NCBI GenBank assembly: GCA_905207485.1 | Contig: CAJLLL010000012.1 | Span: 1 to 39,452 of the forward strand | Length of the DNA stretch: 39,452 bases | Source: an uncultured Phascolarctobacterium sp. | GTDB taxonomy: Bacteria > Bacillota > Negativicutes > Acidaminococcales > Acidaminococcaceae | Reading direction: 5' to 3' | Shown: positions 24,404 to 30,892 of the stretch, piece by piece | How positions within the stretch are numbered: position 1 is the first letter of the stretch | Layout: each line of letters starts with the position of its first letter | The notes under the pieces: model-generated | Told to the model about the DNA's origin: nothing | The model's input: the letters and a program-made list of their open reading frames with translations, nothing else | The model's database searches: none | Program-made: the position numbers and the translations under genes

Positions 24404-25597
24404 ATGAGAATTTCCGAAAGAGTACAGGAATTAAAATTATCCCCTATCCGCAAGCTGGCACCATATGCCGACGCTGCCAAAAAAGCAGGCAAAAAGGTTT
24501 ACCACCTTAATATCGGCCAGCCGGATATTGAAACACCGTCCCAGTTTATGGACGCCATTAAAAATTACGGCAATAAGGTTATTGCTTACGGTGCCAGCAA
24601 AGGCGAACCGTTTTTGGTTGAAGCAATTCAGAAATACTATGCCGAAAAAGGCATGCACTATGAAGCAGGCGATATTTTTATTACCAACGGCGGCAGCGAA
24701 GCGCTGATTTTTGCTGTAATGAGCCTGTGCGACCCCGGCGACGAAATTATGGTTTTTGAACCTTACTATGCTAACTATACCACTTTCGCTACCGAATTCG
24801 GCGCTAAAATCAACTCCGTAACCACCACCGTGGAAAACGGCTACCACCTGCCTGATGCTGCCGAAATAGAAAAACATATTACCCCGAAAACCAAAGCCTT
24901 TCTTTTAACAAATCCGGGCAACCCTACCGGCGTTGTTTACACTCCGGAAGAAATGGACACCATTGCCAAACTGGCAGTGAAATATGATATGGCAGTTATC
25001 GCCGATGAAGTATACCGCGAATTTGTATATGACGGCGAATATAAAAGTTTCGGCACCATTCCCGAACTTGCCGATAACCTGATTATCATTGATTCCGTTT
25101 CCAAACGCTACAGCGCCTGCGGCGCACGTATCGGCTGCATTATCAGCAAAAACAAAGAGTTTTGCCAGCAAATCAACAAATGCTGCCAGGGCAGGCTTTG
25201 CAGCCCCATTCTGGAACAGGTTGGCGCAGCAGCGCTTTATACCACTCCCACAAGCTATCTGGAAGCAGTAAACAAAGAGTACCAAAAACGCCGCGACACC
25301 ATTGCCGCAGGTTTAAAAGCACTGCCCGGCGTAGAAGCCAGCGACCCCAAAGGTGCTTTTTACGTAATGGTTAAGTTTCCTGTGGACGATGCCGAAAAAT
25401 TTGCCATCTGGCTTTTGGAAAACTTTGATGTTGACGGCGAAACCGTAATGTTTGCCCCCGGCAATGGTTTTTACAGCAAACCCGGCCTCGGCGTAAACGA
25501 AGCGCGCCTTGCTTATGTGCTTAACTGCGAAGATTTAAAACGCGCTATTTATATTTTAGGCGAAGCCTTAAAAGTTTATCCCGGCAGAACCTGCTGA
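24404..25597 (+). CDS. PLP-dependent class I aminotransferase, probably aspartate aminotransferase
   Basis: 397-residue fold-type I aminotransferase. It shows GQPDIETPS near the N-terminus, the PLP phosphate region TNGGSEAL, LLTNPGNPTGVVY (the conserved Asn-Pro), AVIADEVYREFVY with the PLP-ring Asp, and the Schiff-base Lys in DSVSKRYSACGARIG. A substrate-carboxylate Arg is expected in NEARLAYVL. Closest family by pattern is the aspartate aminotransferase I-gamma group, but aromatic or branched-chain substrates cannot be excluded. GAGGAG precedes the ATG. It is monocistronic, with its own promoter and terminator. Confidence 0.92.
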   Translation: MRISERVQELKLSPIRKLAPYADAAKKAGKKVYHLNIGQPDIETPSQFMDAIKNYGNKVIAYGASKGEPFLVEAIQKYYAEKGMHYEAGDIFITNGGSEALIFAVMSLCDPGDEIMVFEPYYANYTTFATEFGAKINSVTTTVENGYHLPDAAEIEKHITPKTKAFLLTNPGNPTGVVYTPEEMDTIAKLAVKYDMAVIADEVYREFVYDGEYKSFGTIPELADNLIIIDSVSKRYSACGARIGCIISKNKEFCQQINKCCQGRLCSPILEQVGAAALYTTPTSYLEAVNKEYQKRRDTIAAGLKALPGVEASDPKGAFYVMVKFPVDDAEKFAIWLLENFDVDGETVMFAPGNGFYSKPGLGVNEARLAYVLNCEDLKRAIYILGEALKVYPGRTC

Positions 25598-25605
25598 TAA
25601 AACAT

Positions 25606-25643
25606 AAAAGCACCGTGCTAAAACAGCATGGTGCTTTTATTTG
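25606..25643 (+). terminator. Intrinsic terminator after the aminotransferase gene
   Basis: Long stem AAAAGCACCGTGCT/AGCATGGTGCTTTT with one G-T pair, then TTATTT. Its last bases touch the -35 of the next promoter. Confidence 0.9.
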
Positions 25644-25668
25644 ACAATTTACCTGCGTTTGTTATAAT
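25641..25668 (+). promoter_or_regulatory. Strong promoter for the putative antitoxin RNA
   Basis: TTGACA, 16-base spacer, TATAAT on the plus strand. No plus-strand gene follows; it drives transcription into the 3' part of the small toxin gene on the other strand. Confidence 0.85.
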
Positions 25669-25674
25669 AATTAT

Positions 25675-25704
25675 AGAAAAATGTGCTGCCGATAGACGGT
25701 CAGC
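25675..25704 (-). terminator. Putative terminator of the toxin mRNA
   Basis: Minus-strand stem GCTGACCG/CGGCAGC with one bulged A, followed by ACATTTTTCT. It lies opposite the first bases of the antitoxin RNA, so the two RNAs overlap by about 90 bases. Confidence 0.6.
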
Positions 25705-25770
25705 CCAAAGTTAAATAGTTATCTTAGAAATAACCGTTTCACCTGGTCCGTGGCGGTTATTTCTGTTTAT
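25675..25770 (+). ncRNA. Putative antisense RNA antitoxin (type I)
   Basis: Predicted transcript from the strong promoter at 25641-25668. It contains a perfect 11-bp stem AGAAATAACCG/CGGTTATTTCT (25726-25736 with 25754-25764) followed by a modest T-rich stretch that may terminate it. It is fully complementary to the 3' end of the toxin mRNA, including the stop codon, as in txpA/RatA- and bsrG/SR4-type systems. The exact end is inferred. Confidence 0.6.
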
Positions 25771-25855
25771 GCGCAATATCTTTTCCAAGGGTATAGCCCA
25801 GGGAAAATACCGCTATTGTATAGCCTATCACGGCTAATAACGATAATATATCCAC
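25757..25855 (-). CDS. Small hydrophobic peptide, putative type I (holin-like) toxin
   Basis: 32-residue peptide starting with GTG at 25855, preceded by a near-perfect AAGGAGG. The sequence runs (M)DILSLLAVIGYTIAVFSLGY, one membrane span, then TLGKDIAHKQK, a short basic tail. This pattern of one helix followed by LGYTLGKDI and lysines matches the small putative holin-like toxins found in Firmicutes type I modules. The mRNA has a structured leader: 7-bp stem CGGAGGG/CCCTCCG at 25904-25924 whose CCCTCC arm could also cover the ribosome site. The stop codon lies inside an inverted repeat shared with the antisense RNA. The family assignment is from memory of pattern, not a search. Confidence 0.72.
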   Translation of the reverse strand: MDILSLLAVIGYTIAVFSLGYTLGKDIAHKQK

Positions 25856-25967
25856 GCTATCCCCTCCTTATGGCACAAATTTCCAGGTGGATTTCTATGT
25901 CAGCGGAGGGTCACAGTCCCTCCGTAAGAGGGCTAACCGCCTACCGTTATGGCAGCACACGCAAATT

Positions 25968-25996
25968 ATTTTAACAAAAAAGTATAAAACTGTAAA
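25968..25996 (-). promoter_or_regulatory. Promoter of the toxin mRNA
   Basis: TTTACA, 17-base spacer, TAAAAT on the minus strand. The predicted start near 25961 gives a leader of about 105 bases with two GC-rich hairpins before the toxin ribosome site. Confidence 0.78.
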
Positions 25997-26001
25997 GATA
26001 C

Positions 26002-26041
26002 ATAAAGCACGCTTTGCAAAATGCAGAACGTGCTTTATTTT
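26002..26041. terminator. Hairpin between the toxin promoter and the MATE gene
   Basis: Perfect 10-bp stem ATAAAGCACG/CGTGCTTTAT (26002-26011 with 26029-26038). A T-run follows on the plus strand and a weaker one on the minus strand, so it probably ends the MATE mRNA and may also stop plus-strand read-through. Confidence 0.65.
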
Positions 26042-27367
26042 TTATTTACTGTACTTTTTATAAACCAGATGCGCCGCTATGGCAGTTAACAGTTCAGCAA
26101 GCCAGAAAGCATGCCATACGCCTTCTGCGCCAAAGTTTTTGCTTAACAGCCATGCCGCCGGTATTATAATAACCACATAACGCAAAAGCGAAATTATCAG
26201 CGAAGGCAGTCCTTTGCCCAATCCTTCAAGTGCTCCGCACGCCGTTACGCTTACCGCCGATACGATAAACCCGGCGCAGATTATACGCAGCGCCTGCGCG
26301 CCGGCTTCGACAGTTACGGCATTATCCGTAAACAGGGCAATTAAAACATCAGGCACAAGCAGGCAAATAATTGTGCCCGCCAGCATAATGCCGGCATTAA
26401 GCACAAGCGTTGTATTGTAAATGGATTTTACCCTTGCATGCTCGCCTGCGCCGTAATTAAACCCGATAAGCGGGCGCATGCCCTGAATAATGCCGTTGGC
26501 AGGAAGATACAAAAAAGTTTGCAGCTTGTAATAAATGCCAAGCACTACAATATAGCTTTGCGAAAATGCCGCCAAAATAGTATTCAGCGACGATACCAGC
26601 AGAGAAGGCAGCGCCAGGTTAAGCGTTGCCGGTATACCGATAGCATAAAGTTTTAAATCAAGAGCCGCATCACGCGATAAATACCGCCTGCTCAGTTTAA
26701 TGCGCAGCGGATAGTTTTTATATACAAACAAATAAATTGCAAGCGTAGTTATCTGCCCAATGCCAGTAGCTACGGCTGCCCCTTCAATGCCCCATTCCGG
26801 AAAAGGCCCGATGCCGAAAATAAAAAGCGGGTCCAAAACAATGTTGACAATACAGCCTGCCATCAGCGCAATCATAGTAACTTTCATATTGCCTACAGCC
26901 TGAAAGATTTTTTCAAAAGCAAGCCCCAGCATAATTATCAGCGAAAAGCTGAAAGCTATGTTTGAATAACGTACACCCATATCAATAACGGCGGCGTTAT
27001 CTGTAAAAGCTGCCAAAAACTGCGGCATAACGGCAATGCACAGCACCATCAGCACAATGCCATGCAGGGCAGAAAGCGCCATGCCATGCACCGCCGCGCG
27101 GTTGGCAGTTTCACCTTCACCCGCACCTAAATAATAAGCAATAAGCGCGTTAATGCCCACGCCAAAGCCGATGCTTACCGCATTAATAAAGTTCTGCACC
27201 GGAAAGACCAGTGAAAGCGCCGTCATGGCATCCTCGCTTATCTGCGCCACAAAAAAACTGTCTACAATGTTGTACAGCGAGTTTACCATCATACTGATAA
27301 CCATGGGCAGCGCCATTGCTGTTATCAGTGGCAGGACTGGTTCTTCTTTCATAAAATTTTCGTTCAT
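26042..27367 (-). CDS. MATE family efflux transporter
   Basis: 441-residue multidrug/toxin exporter of the inner membrane, NorM/DinF/MepA superfamily, with about twelve hydrophobic helices in two homologous halves. Typical sequences are ITAMALPMVISMMVNSLYNI and VDSFFVAQI near the N-terminus, NIVLDPLFIFGIG, and the second-half match GFNYGAGEHARVKSIYN. MepA-like members export cationic drugs; the substrate here is unknown. I use the ATG at 27367 with GGAGG five bases upstream; the in-frame start at 27382 lies within the leader terminator. Expression seems controlled by a leader hairpin (see the leader entry). Confidence 0.92.
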   Translation of the reverse strand: MNENFMKEEPVLPLITAMALPMVISMMVNSLYNIVDSFFVAQISEDAMTALSLVFPVQNFINAVSIGFGVGINALIAYYLGAGEGETANRAAVHGMALSALHGIVLMVLCIAVMPQFLAAFTDNAAVIDMGVRYSNIAFSFSLIIMLGLAFEKIFQAVGNMKVTMIALMAGCIVNIVLDPLFIFGIGPFPEWGIEGAAVATGIGQITTLAIYLFVYKNYPLRIKLSRRYLSRDAALDLKLYAIGIPATLNLALPSLLVSSLNTILAAFSQSYIVVLGIYYKLQTFLYLPANGIIQGMRPLIGFNYGAGEHARVKSIYNTTLVLNAGIMLAGTIICLLVPDVLIALFTDNAVTVEAGAQALRIICAGFIVSAVSVTACGALEGLGKGLPSLIISLLRYVVIIIPAAWLLSKNFGAEGVWHAFWLAELLTAIAAHLVYKKYSK

Positions 27368-27380
27368 GATTACCTCCAAC

Positions 27381-27447
27381 AAAAAACCACACAGCGCCCG
27401 CTAAGGCAGCTGTGTGGCGAAAAATGGCCGAGCCAGAAAAATCCACA
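27381..27447 (-). promoter_or_regulatory. Leader attenuator of the MATE gene (terminator with alternative anti-terminator)
   Basis: On the minus strand the stem CCACACAGC/GCTGTGTGG (27388-27396 with 27409-27417) is followed by TTTTTTG and directly by the MATE ribosome site, so it would stop transcription before the gene. The upstream sequence TGTGG (27443-27447) can pair with CCACA of the terminator arm and enclose the small hairpin TGGCTCGGCCA, giving a mutually exclusive anti-terminator. I do not recognise it as a known riboswitch class. Confidence 0.6.
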
Positions 27448-27474
27448 ACCGATTTTAGTATTCAACTGTATAAC

Positions 27475-27504
27475 AATATAACATACGTATGCGCCGGCTG
27501 TCAA
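27475..27504 (-). promoter_or_regulatory. MATE gene promoter with palindromic spacer
   Basis: TTGACA, 18-base spacer, TATATT on the minus strand. The spacer contains the perfect 10-bp palindrome CATACGTATG (27482-27491), a good position for a repressor such as a TetR or MarR protein. Confidence 0.72.
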
Positions 27505-27513
27505 CACGGTAAA

Positions 27514-27541
27514 TTAAAACCCCGGCGACGAAGCACCGGGG
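27514..27541 (-). terminator. Intrinsic terminator downstream of the BASS transporter
   Basis: GC stem CCCCGG/CCGGGG (27520-27525 with 27536-27541) followed on the minus strand by TTTTAAT. It lies about 115 bases after the stop at 27658. The sequence between holds two weaker AGCTGC-type hairpins and no gene. Confidence 0.75.
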
Positions 27542-27657
27542 CCGGGGAGATGATAGCTGCTTAAAATGCAGCTTTATATATTTTTTAGTCCGAACAAAAT
27601 CCCTTATTTTAGGCTGTTTTAGCTGCGGCAGCTAAGCCAATCTGCCGCGTGTTTTTA

Positions 27658-28635
27658 TTATTTAGCAAGCTCTGCTTCTGCTACCGTTACTTTCGGGCAA
27701 TCTTCCTGTGCGTTGCGTGCCGCAAAGAGAGAAGCTAAAAGCGAGCCTGTAACCTGATGAACTACGCCGGCAATTGCACCGGGAACTGCTGCCATCGCGG
27801 TGAAGTGCAGAGTGCCGAGGGAGCAGGCAAGTGCGGAGTTCTGCATGCCAACTTCAAGCATAACGGTTGTGCACTGCGGTCTGCCCATGCCAGCGTGTTT
27901 GGCAAGCATCCAGCCAAGGGCGTAACCGCCGAAGTTTTGCAACACTACAACCAGTACCATAACCCAGCCAAGTTCGAGGATGGTTTCGCCGTTCAAAGCA
28001 ACCATGGCGCCCATGATGGAAAGTACGCTGAACGCGGATACCAGCACGAGGAGTTTAGAGTATTTAACAACGAGCTGGTCGCCAACTGCTTTGTGTACGA
28101 GGATGCCAAGCACGATAGGAAGAAGGATTACCTGGGAGACGGATTTAAGCATTGCCAAGAAGGAAACTTCTACCCACTGGCCTGCCAGCATCCATGTCAA
28201 GAACGGAGTGAGCAGCGGTGCAAGCAGGGTAGTTGCGGTGGTAAGGCAAACAGATAAGGTAACATCGCCTTTAGCGAGATAAGTCATAACGTTGGAAGCT
28301 GTGCCGCCGGGCGTGGTGCCGAGAAGAATCATGCCGATGGCAAGTTCAGGCGGAAGATTAAAACCAACAGTTAAAACGTATGCAAGAAACGGCATAATGG
28401 TGAACTGGCCAACGCAGCCGAAGAAAACTTCTTTCGGGCGTTTAAACACCAGTGCAAAGTCGCTGGCGCGCAGCGTCATGCCCATACCGAACATGATGAC
28501 GGATAACAAAAGTACGGTTTTGGAAGCCGCCCACACAAACATATCCGGTACGAAGAACGCTACCACAACAACTGCAACAACGATGTAAGTAAGATATTTG
28601 CCTACGAATTCTGCCAATTTGTTCAATACACTCAT
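27658..28635 (-). CDS. BASS family (bile acid:sodium symporter-like) transporter
   Basis: 325-residue inner-membrane secondary transporter with nine or ten hydrophobic helices. Two BASS hallmark regions are present: GTTPGGTASNVMTYLAKGD, with the crossover helix and sodium-site residues, and VMLEVGMQNSALACSLG. Bacterial members move bile acids, pantoate/pantothenate or 2-oxo acids with sodium. Control by a T-box leader points to an amino acid, a precursor or its keto acid rather than bile acid, but this is inference. ATG at 28635 is preceded by AAAGGAG. Monocistronic between the T-box leader and its terminator. Confidence 0.93.
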   Translation of the reverse strand: MSVLNKLAEFVGKYLTYIVVAVVVVAFFVPDMFVWAASKTVLLLSVIMFGMGMTLRASDFALVFKRPKEVFFGCVGQFTIMPFLAYVLTVGFNLPPELAIGMILLGTTPGGTASNVMTYLAKGDVTLSVCLTTATTLLAPLLTPFLTWMLAGQWVEVSFLAMLKSVSQVILLPIVLGILVHKAVGDQLVVKYSKLLVLVSAFSVLSIMGAMVALNGETILELGWVMVLVVVLQNFGGYALGWMLAKHAGMGRPQCTTVMLEVGMQNSALACSLGTLHFTAMAAVPGAIAGVVHQVTGSLLASLFAARNAQEDCPKVTVAEAELAK

Positions 28636-28703
28636 TTTTCATTTCTCCTTTGATTAAAAAATTTTGTTAATAACAAACCGGCGATTGTAAGCTTTTTACC
28701 AAC

Positions 28704-29002
28704 AAAAAAGGCTTTGCCTCTTTTGTAAGAGACAAAGCCATAAAGCTCTGCGGTACCACTCTTATTGCTGCAAAATAACAGCCACTTTACCAGCATCACC
28801 GAAAGTTTCACAACTGACGTTCAATGCCTGACGCTGTAACGGTCGTCCTCCGGCCGCGCTTACACAGGTTTACACCCTTCAGGCGGCAGCTCATGGGGGA
28901 TTTTCATAAAGTGCTTTGATCTTATCTCTCAGCAAATGATAAGTTCTCTGGAATCTGGGCTGCTCTACTACTTTTCCCAATCAACGCAATTTGTTATTTG
29001 AT
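28704..29002 (-). promoter_or_regulatory. T-box riboswitch leader controlling the BASS transporter
   Basis: About 300-base leader. The conserved T-box AAGAGTGGTACCGC (28750-28763) pairs with the uncharged tRNA 3' end. It is followed by the terminator GGCTTTG/CAAAGCC (28710-28716 with 28733-28739) and a T-run. Upstream is stem I with CCAGAGA, the distal GCTGAGAG region and TTATGAAAATCCCCCATGAG, where the specifier should lie. AUC (Ile) fits the usual C-ending specifier preference; AAU (Asn) is the next possible reading. The tRNA identity is therefore not settled. The rest of the 28636-29156 gap (29038-29156) is AT-rich with nothing recognisable. Confidence 0.92.
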
Positions 29003-29008
29003 GATGCT

Positions 29009-29037
29009 ATTATAATAGGCACAAATAACAATGTCAA
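29009..29037 (-). promoter_or_regulatory. Promoter of the T-box/BASS transcript
   Basis: TTGACA, 17-base spacer, TATAAT on the minus strand: a full consensus SigA promoter that starts the T-box leader near 29002. Confidence 0.92.
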
Positions 29038-29156
29038 CACTTTTTCTTTAAAATTTTTACATTTTTGGTTTTTTACTTCAAAACCTTACAAAAAGTGTAA
29101 CTTGCTTTACAAATCAGCAAATTTTAATGCTTTTAAAATTGCACGGTGTCCACAAA

Positions 29157-29762
29157 TTATTTTTCTTCAGCAGTTTCTTCTCCTGCTTTCTTTTTAGGCG
29201 GTTTTTTGTTGTATTCCTGCATTACCGCTTCCATATCGCCTTTCAGCCACAGTTCTATGGCATCAGCCATTTTGCTTACGGCTTCTTCAATAAGGGGCTG
29301 TTCGTCCTTGCCGAAACGGTGCAGCACATGCCCTATAACGGCAGATGCGTTGCGCGCAGGATGCCCGATGCCGATTTTAAAACGCGGAAAATCGCCGGTG
29401 CCAAGATGCTGCTGAATGGATTTAATGCCGTTATGCCCGCCTGCGCTTCCTTTACGGCGCACGCGAAGCTGCCCGCAAGGCAAATCAAGGTCATCCTGTA
29501 TAACGGCAATGTCTTCCGCTGCAATGTTGTAAAAATTGGCAAAAGCGCCCGCAGCTTCGCCGCTTAAATTCATATATGTGGTCGGCTTAATTAAAAATAC
29601 TTTTTCGGGCGTGCGGTATTCGGCGCACATAGCATTGCGCTCGTTTTTCCATGTTGTAATGCCCCAGCGTTTTGCCAGTTCATCGGCTACCATAAAGCCG
29701 ATGTTGTGGCGTGTATTTTCGTATTCTTTGCCAATATTGCCAAGCCCTACAATCAGTTTCAT
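29157..29762 (-). CDS. pth: Peptidyl-tRNA hydrolase
   Basis: Releases tRNA from peptidyl-tRNA lost from ribosomes. The 201-residue protein starts MKLIVGLGNIGKEYENTRHN, with the catalytic His in TRHNIGF (about residue 20). It also has KPTTYMNLSGEA, DDLDLPCGQLRVRRKGSAGGHNGIKS and FPRFKIGIGHP, all classic Pth motifs. The C-terminus has an extra charged tail, KKPPKKKAGEETAEEK, not needed for catalysis. ATG at 29762 is preceded by AAGGAG. It follows prs, as in the Bacillus glmU-prs-ctc-pth order, but a ctc gene is absent and a strong hairpin lies between. Confidence 0.97.
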   Translation of the reverse strand: MKLIVGLGNIGKEYENTRHNIGFMVADELAKRWGITTWKNERNAMCAEYRTPEKVFLIKPTTYMNLSGEAAGAFANFYNIAAEDIAVIQDDLDLPCGQLRVRRKGSAGGHNGIKSIQQHLGTGDFPRFKIGIGHPARNASAVIGHVLHRFGKDEQPLIEEAVSKMADAIELWLKGDMEAVMQEYNKKPPKKKAGEETAEEK

Positions 29763-29775
29763 AATTTCTCCTTAA

Positions 29776-29810
29776 TGCAAAAATAAGGCCCGCCGCGCCT
29801 GCGGCAGGCC
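29776..29810 (-). terminator. Terminator between prs and pth
   Basis: Ten-base-pair stem GGCCTGCCGC/GCGGCGGGCC on the minus strand with one G-T pair (29787-29796 with 29801-29810), then TTATTTTTGC. It would reduce read-through from prs into pth; a T-run also follows on the plus strand. Confidence 0.8.
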
Positions 29811-29821
29811 CTTTTGTTTTA

Positions 29822-30781
29822 TTATTTATGTTTTTCAAAAAGCTGGCTTACAGACCACTGGTTGTAAATGCGCAGAATGGTTTCTGCCAGAATCGGCGCA
29901 ATGGAAAGCACTTTAATTTTGGGGTGCTTTTTGGAAGGCGGCAGAGGAATGGTGTTGGTTACAACAACTTCCGTAATGTCAGACTGAGCAATACGGCTTA
30001 CTGCCGGGTCAGTTAAAATCGGGTGCGTGCAGCAGGCGTAAATTTCTTTAGCGCCGAATTTTTTAACAGCTTTAGCTGCTTCTACAAGCGAACCAGCCGT
30101 ATCAATCATATCGTCAACAAGCACTGCGGTTTTGCCTTCAACATCGCCGATAAGGTTCATAACCTCAGCAACACCGGGTTCAGGACGGCGTTTATCAATA
30201 ATCGCCATACCGCAGCCAAGGCGTTCTGCCATGGTGCGGGCACGGCTTACGCCGCCAAGGTCGGGAGATACAACGATGAGGTCCTGCAAATTTTTGCTCT
30301 TAATGTATTCCGCCAGAATCGGCTGGCCGGGCATGTGGTCAAACGGTACGTTGAAGAAGCCCTGAATCTGCGCAGCATGCAGGTCGATGGTAACAACGCG
30401 GGTAACGCCGGCAGTTTCCAGAAGGTCTGCCATTAATTTAGCGGTAATAGGTTCGCGGCCGCGTGCCTTGCGGTCCTGGCGCGCATATCCGTAATAAGGG
30501 ATAACTGCGGTAATATGTGCTGCGGAAGCACGTTTAAAGGCATCAGCCATAATTAAAAGTTCCATTACGTTATCGTTAACGATAGGTCCGCAGGTAGGCT
30601 GAACAATAAAAATATCCTTGCCGCGTACGCTTTCATTAATCATAACCTGTACTTCGCCGTTGTTAAAACGGTTAATAACGGCATCGCCAACGGTAGTGCC
30701 AAGATTTTCAGCAATCTCGCGTGCTAAATCGGGGTTGGCATTACCGGTAAAAATCCTCATTCTGCTCTCATCTGACAACAT
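29822..30781 (-). CDS. prs: Ribose-phosphate pyrophosphokinase (PRPP synthetase)
   Basis: Makes PRPP from ribose 5-phosphate and ATP for nucleotide, His, Trp and NAD synthesis. The 319-residue class I enzyme begins near MRIFTGNANPDLAREIAENL. It shows the ATP-loop YYGYARQDRKARGREPITAK, the metal/ATP site DLHAAQIQGFFNVPFDH and the PRPP-binding loop VLVDDMIDTAGSLVEAAK. ATG at 30781 with GGAGG nine bases upstream is preferred, although a Met lies at residue 8. It has its own promoter in the 111-base gap after glmU. Confidence 0.98.
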   Translation of the reverse strand: MLSDESRMRIFTGNANPDLAREIAENLGTTVGDAVINRFNNGEVQVMINESVRGKDIFIVQPTCGPIVNDNVMELLIMADAFKRASAAHITAVIPYYGYARQDRKARGREPITAKLMADLLETAGVTRVVTIDLHAAQIQGFFNVPFDHMPGQPILAEYIKSKNLQDLIVVSPDLGGVSRARTMAERLGCGMAIIDKRRPEPGVAEVMNLIGDVEGKTAVLVDDMIDTAGSLVEAAKAVKKFGAKEIYACCTHPILTDPAVSRIAQSDITEVVVTNTIPLPPSKKHPKIKVLSIAPILAETILRIYNQWSVSQLFEKHK

Positions 30782-30844
30782 GGTCGTATCCCTCCAAATA
30801 TGTTTGAGTCGTATTTATGGGTATTCCGAAAACCTTACAGATAT

Positions 30845-30874
30845 AGTATACAACTTTTTACACAGGTTTAACAA
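30845..30874 (-). promoter_or_regulatory. Putative prs promoter overlapping a TTGTATAC element
   Basis: TTGTTA, 18-base spacer, TATACT on the minus strand. The -10 overlaps TTGTATACTA (GTATACAA at 30846-30853 on the plus strand), a motif also found upstream of ispE. Confidence 0.6.
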
Positions 30875-30892
30875 GTAGTATAGCGAAATTTA

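Noticed and set aside
25750..25974. 74-codon plus-strand frame across the toxin region
   Set aside because: No ribosome site, and it is antisense to the structured toxin mRNA; the minus-strand 32-codon gene has much better signals.
27183..27446. Possible leader peptide or 87-codon frame at the MATE gene (GTG at 27446)
   Set aside because: No ribosome site before the GTG, and the frame runs across the terminator into the MATE gene; an alternative TTG frame ending at the MATE ribosome site also lacks a start signal. RNA-fold attenuation explains the region better.
29038..29156. Terminator or small RNA after pth
   Set aside because: The stretch is AT-rich but no stable stem followed by a T-run was found.
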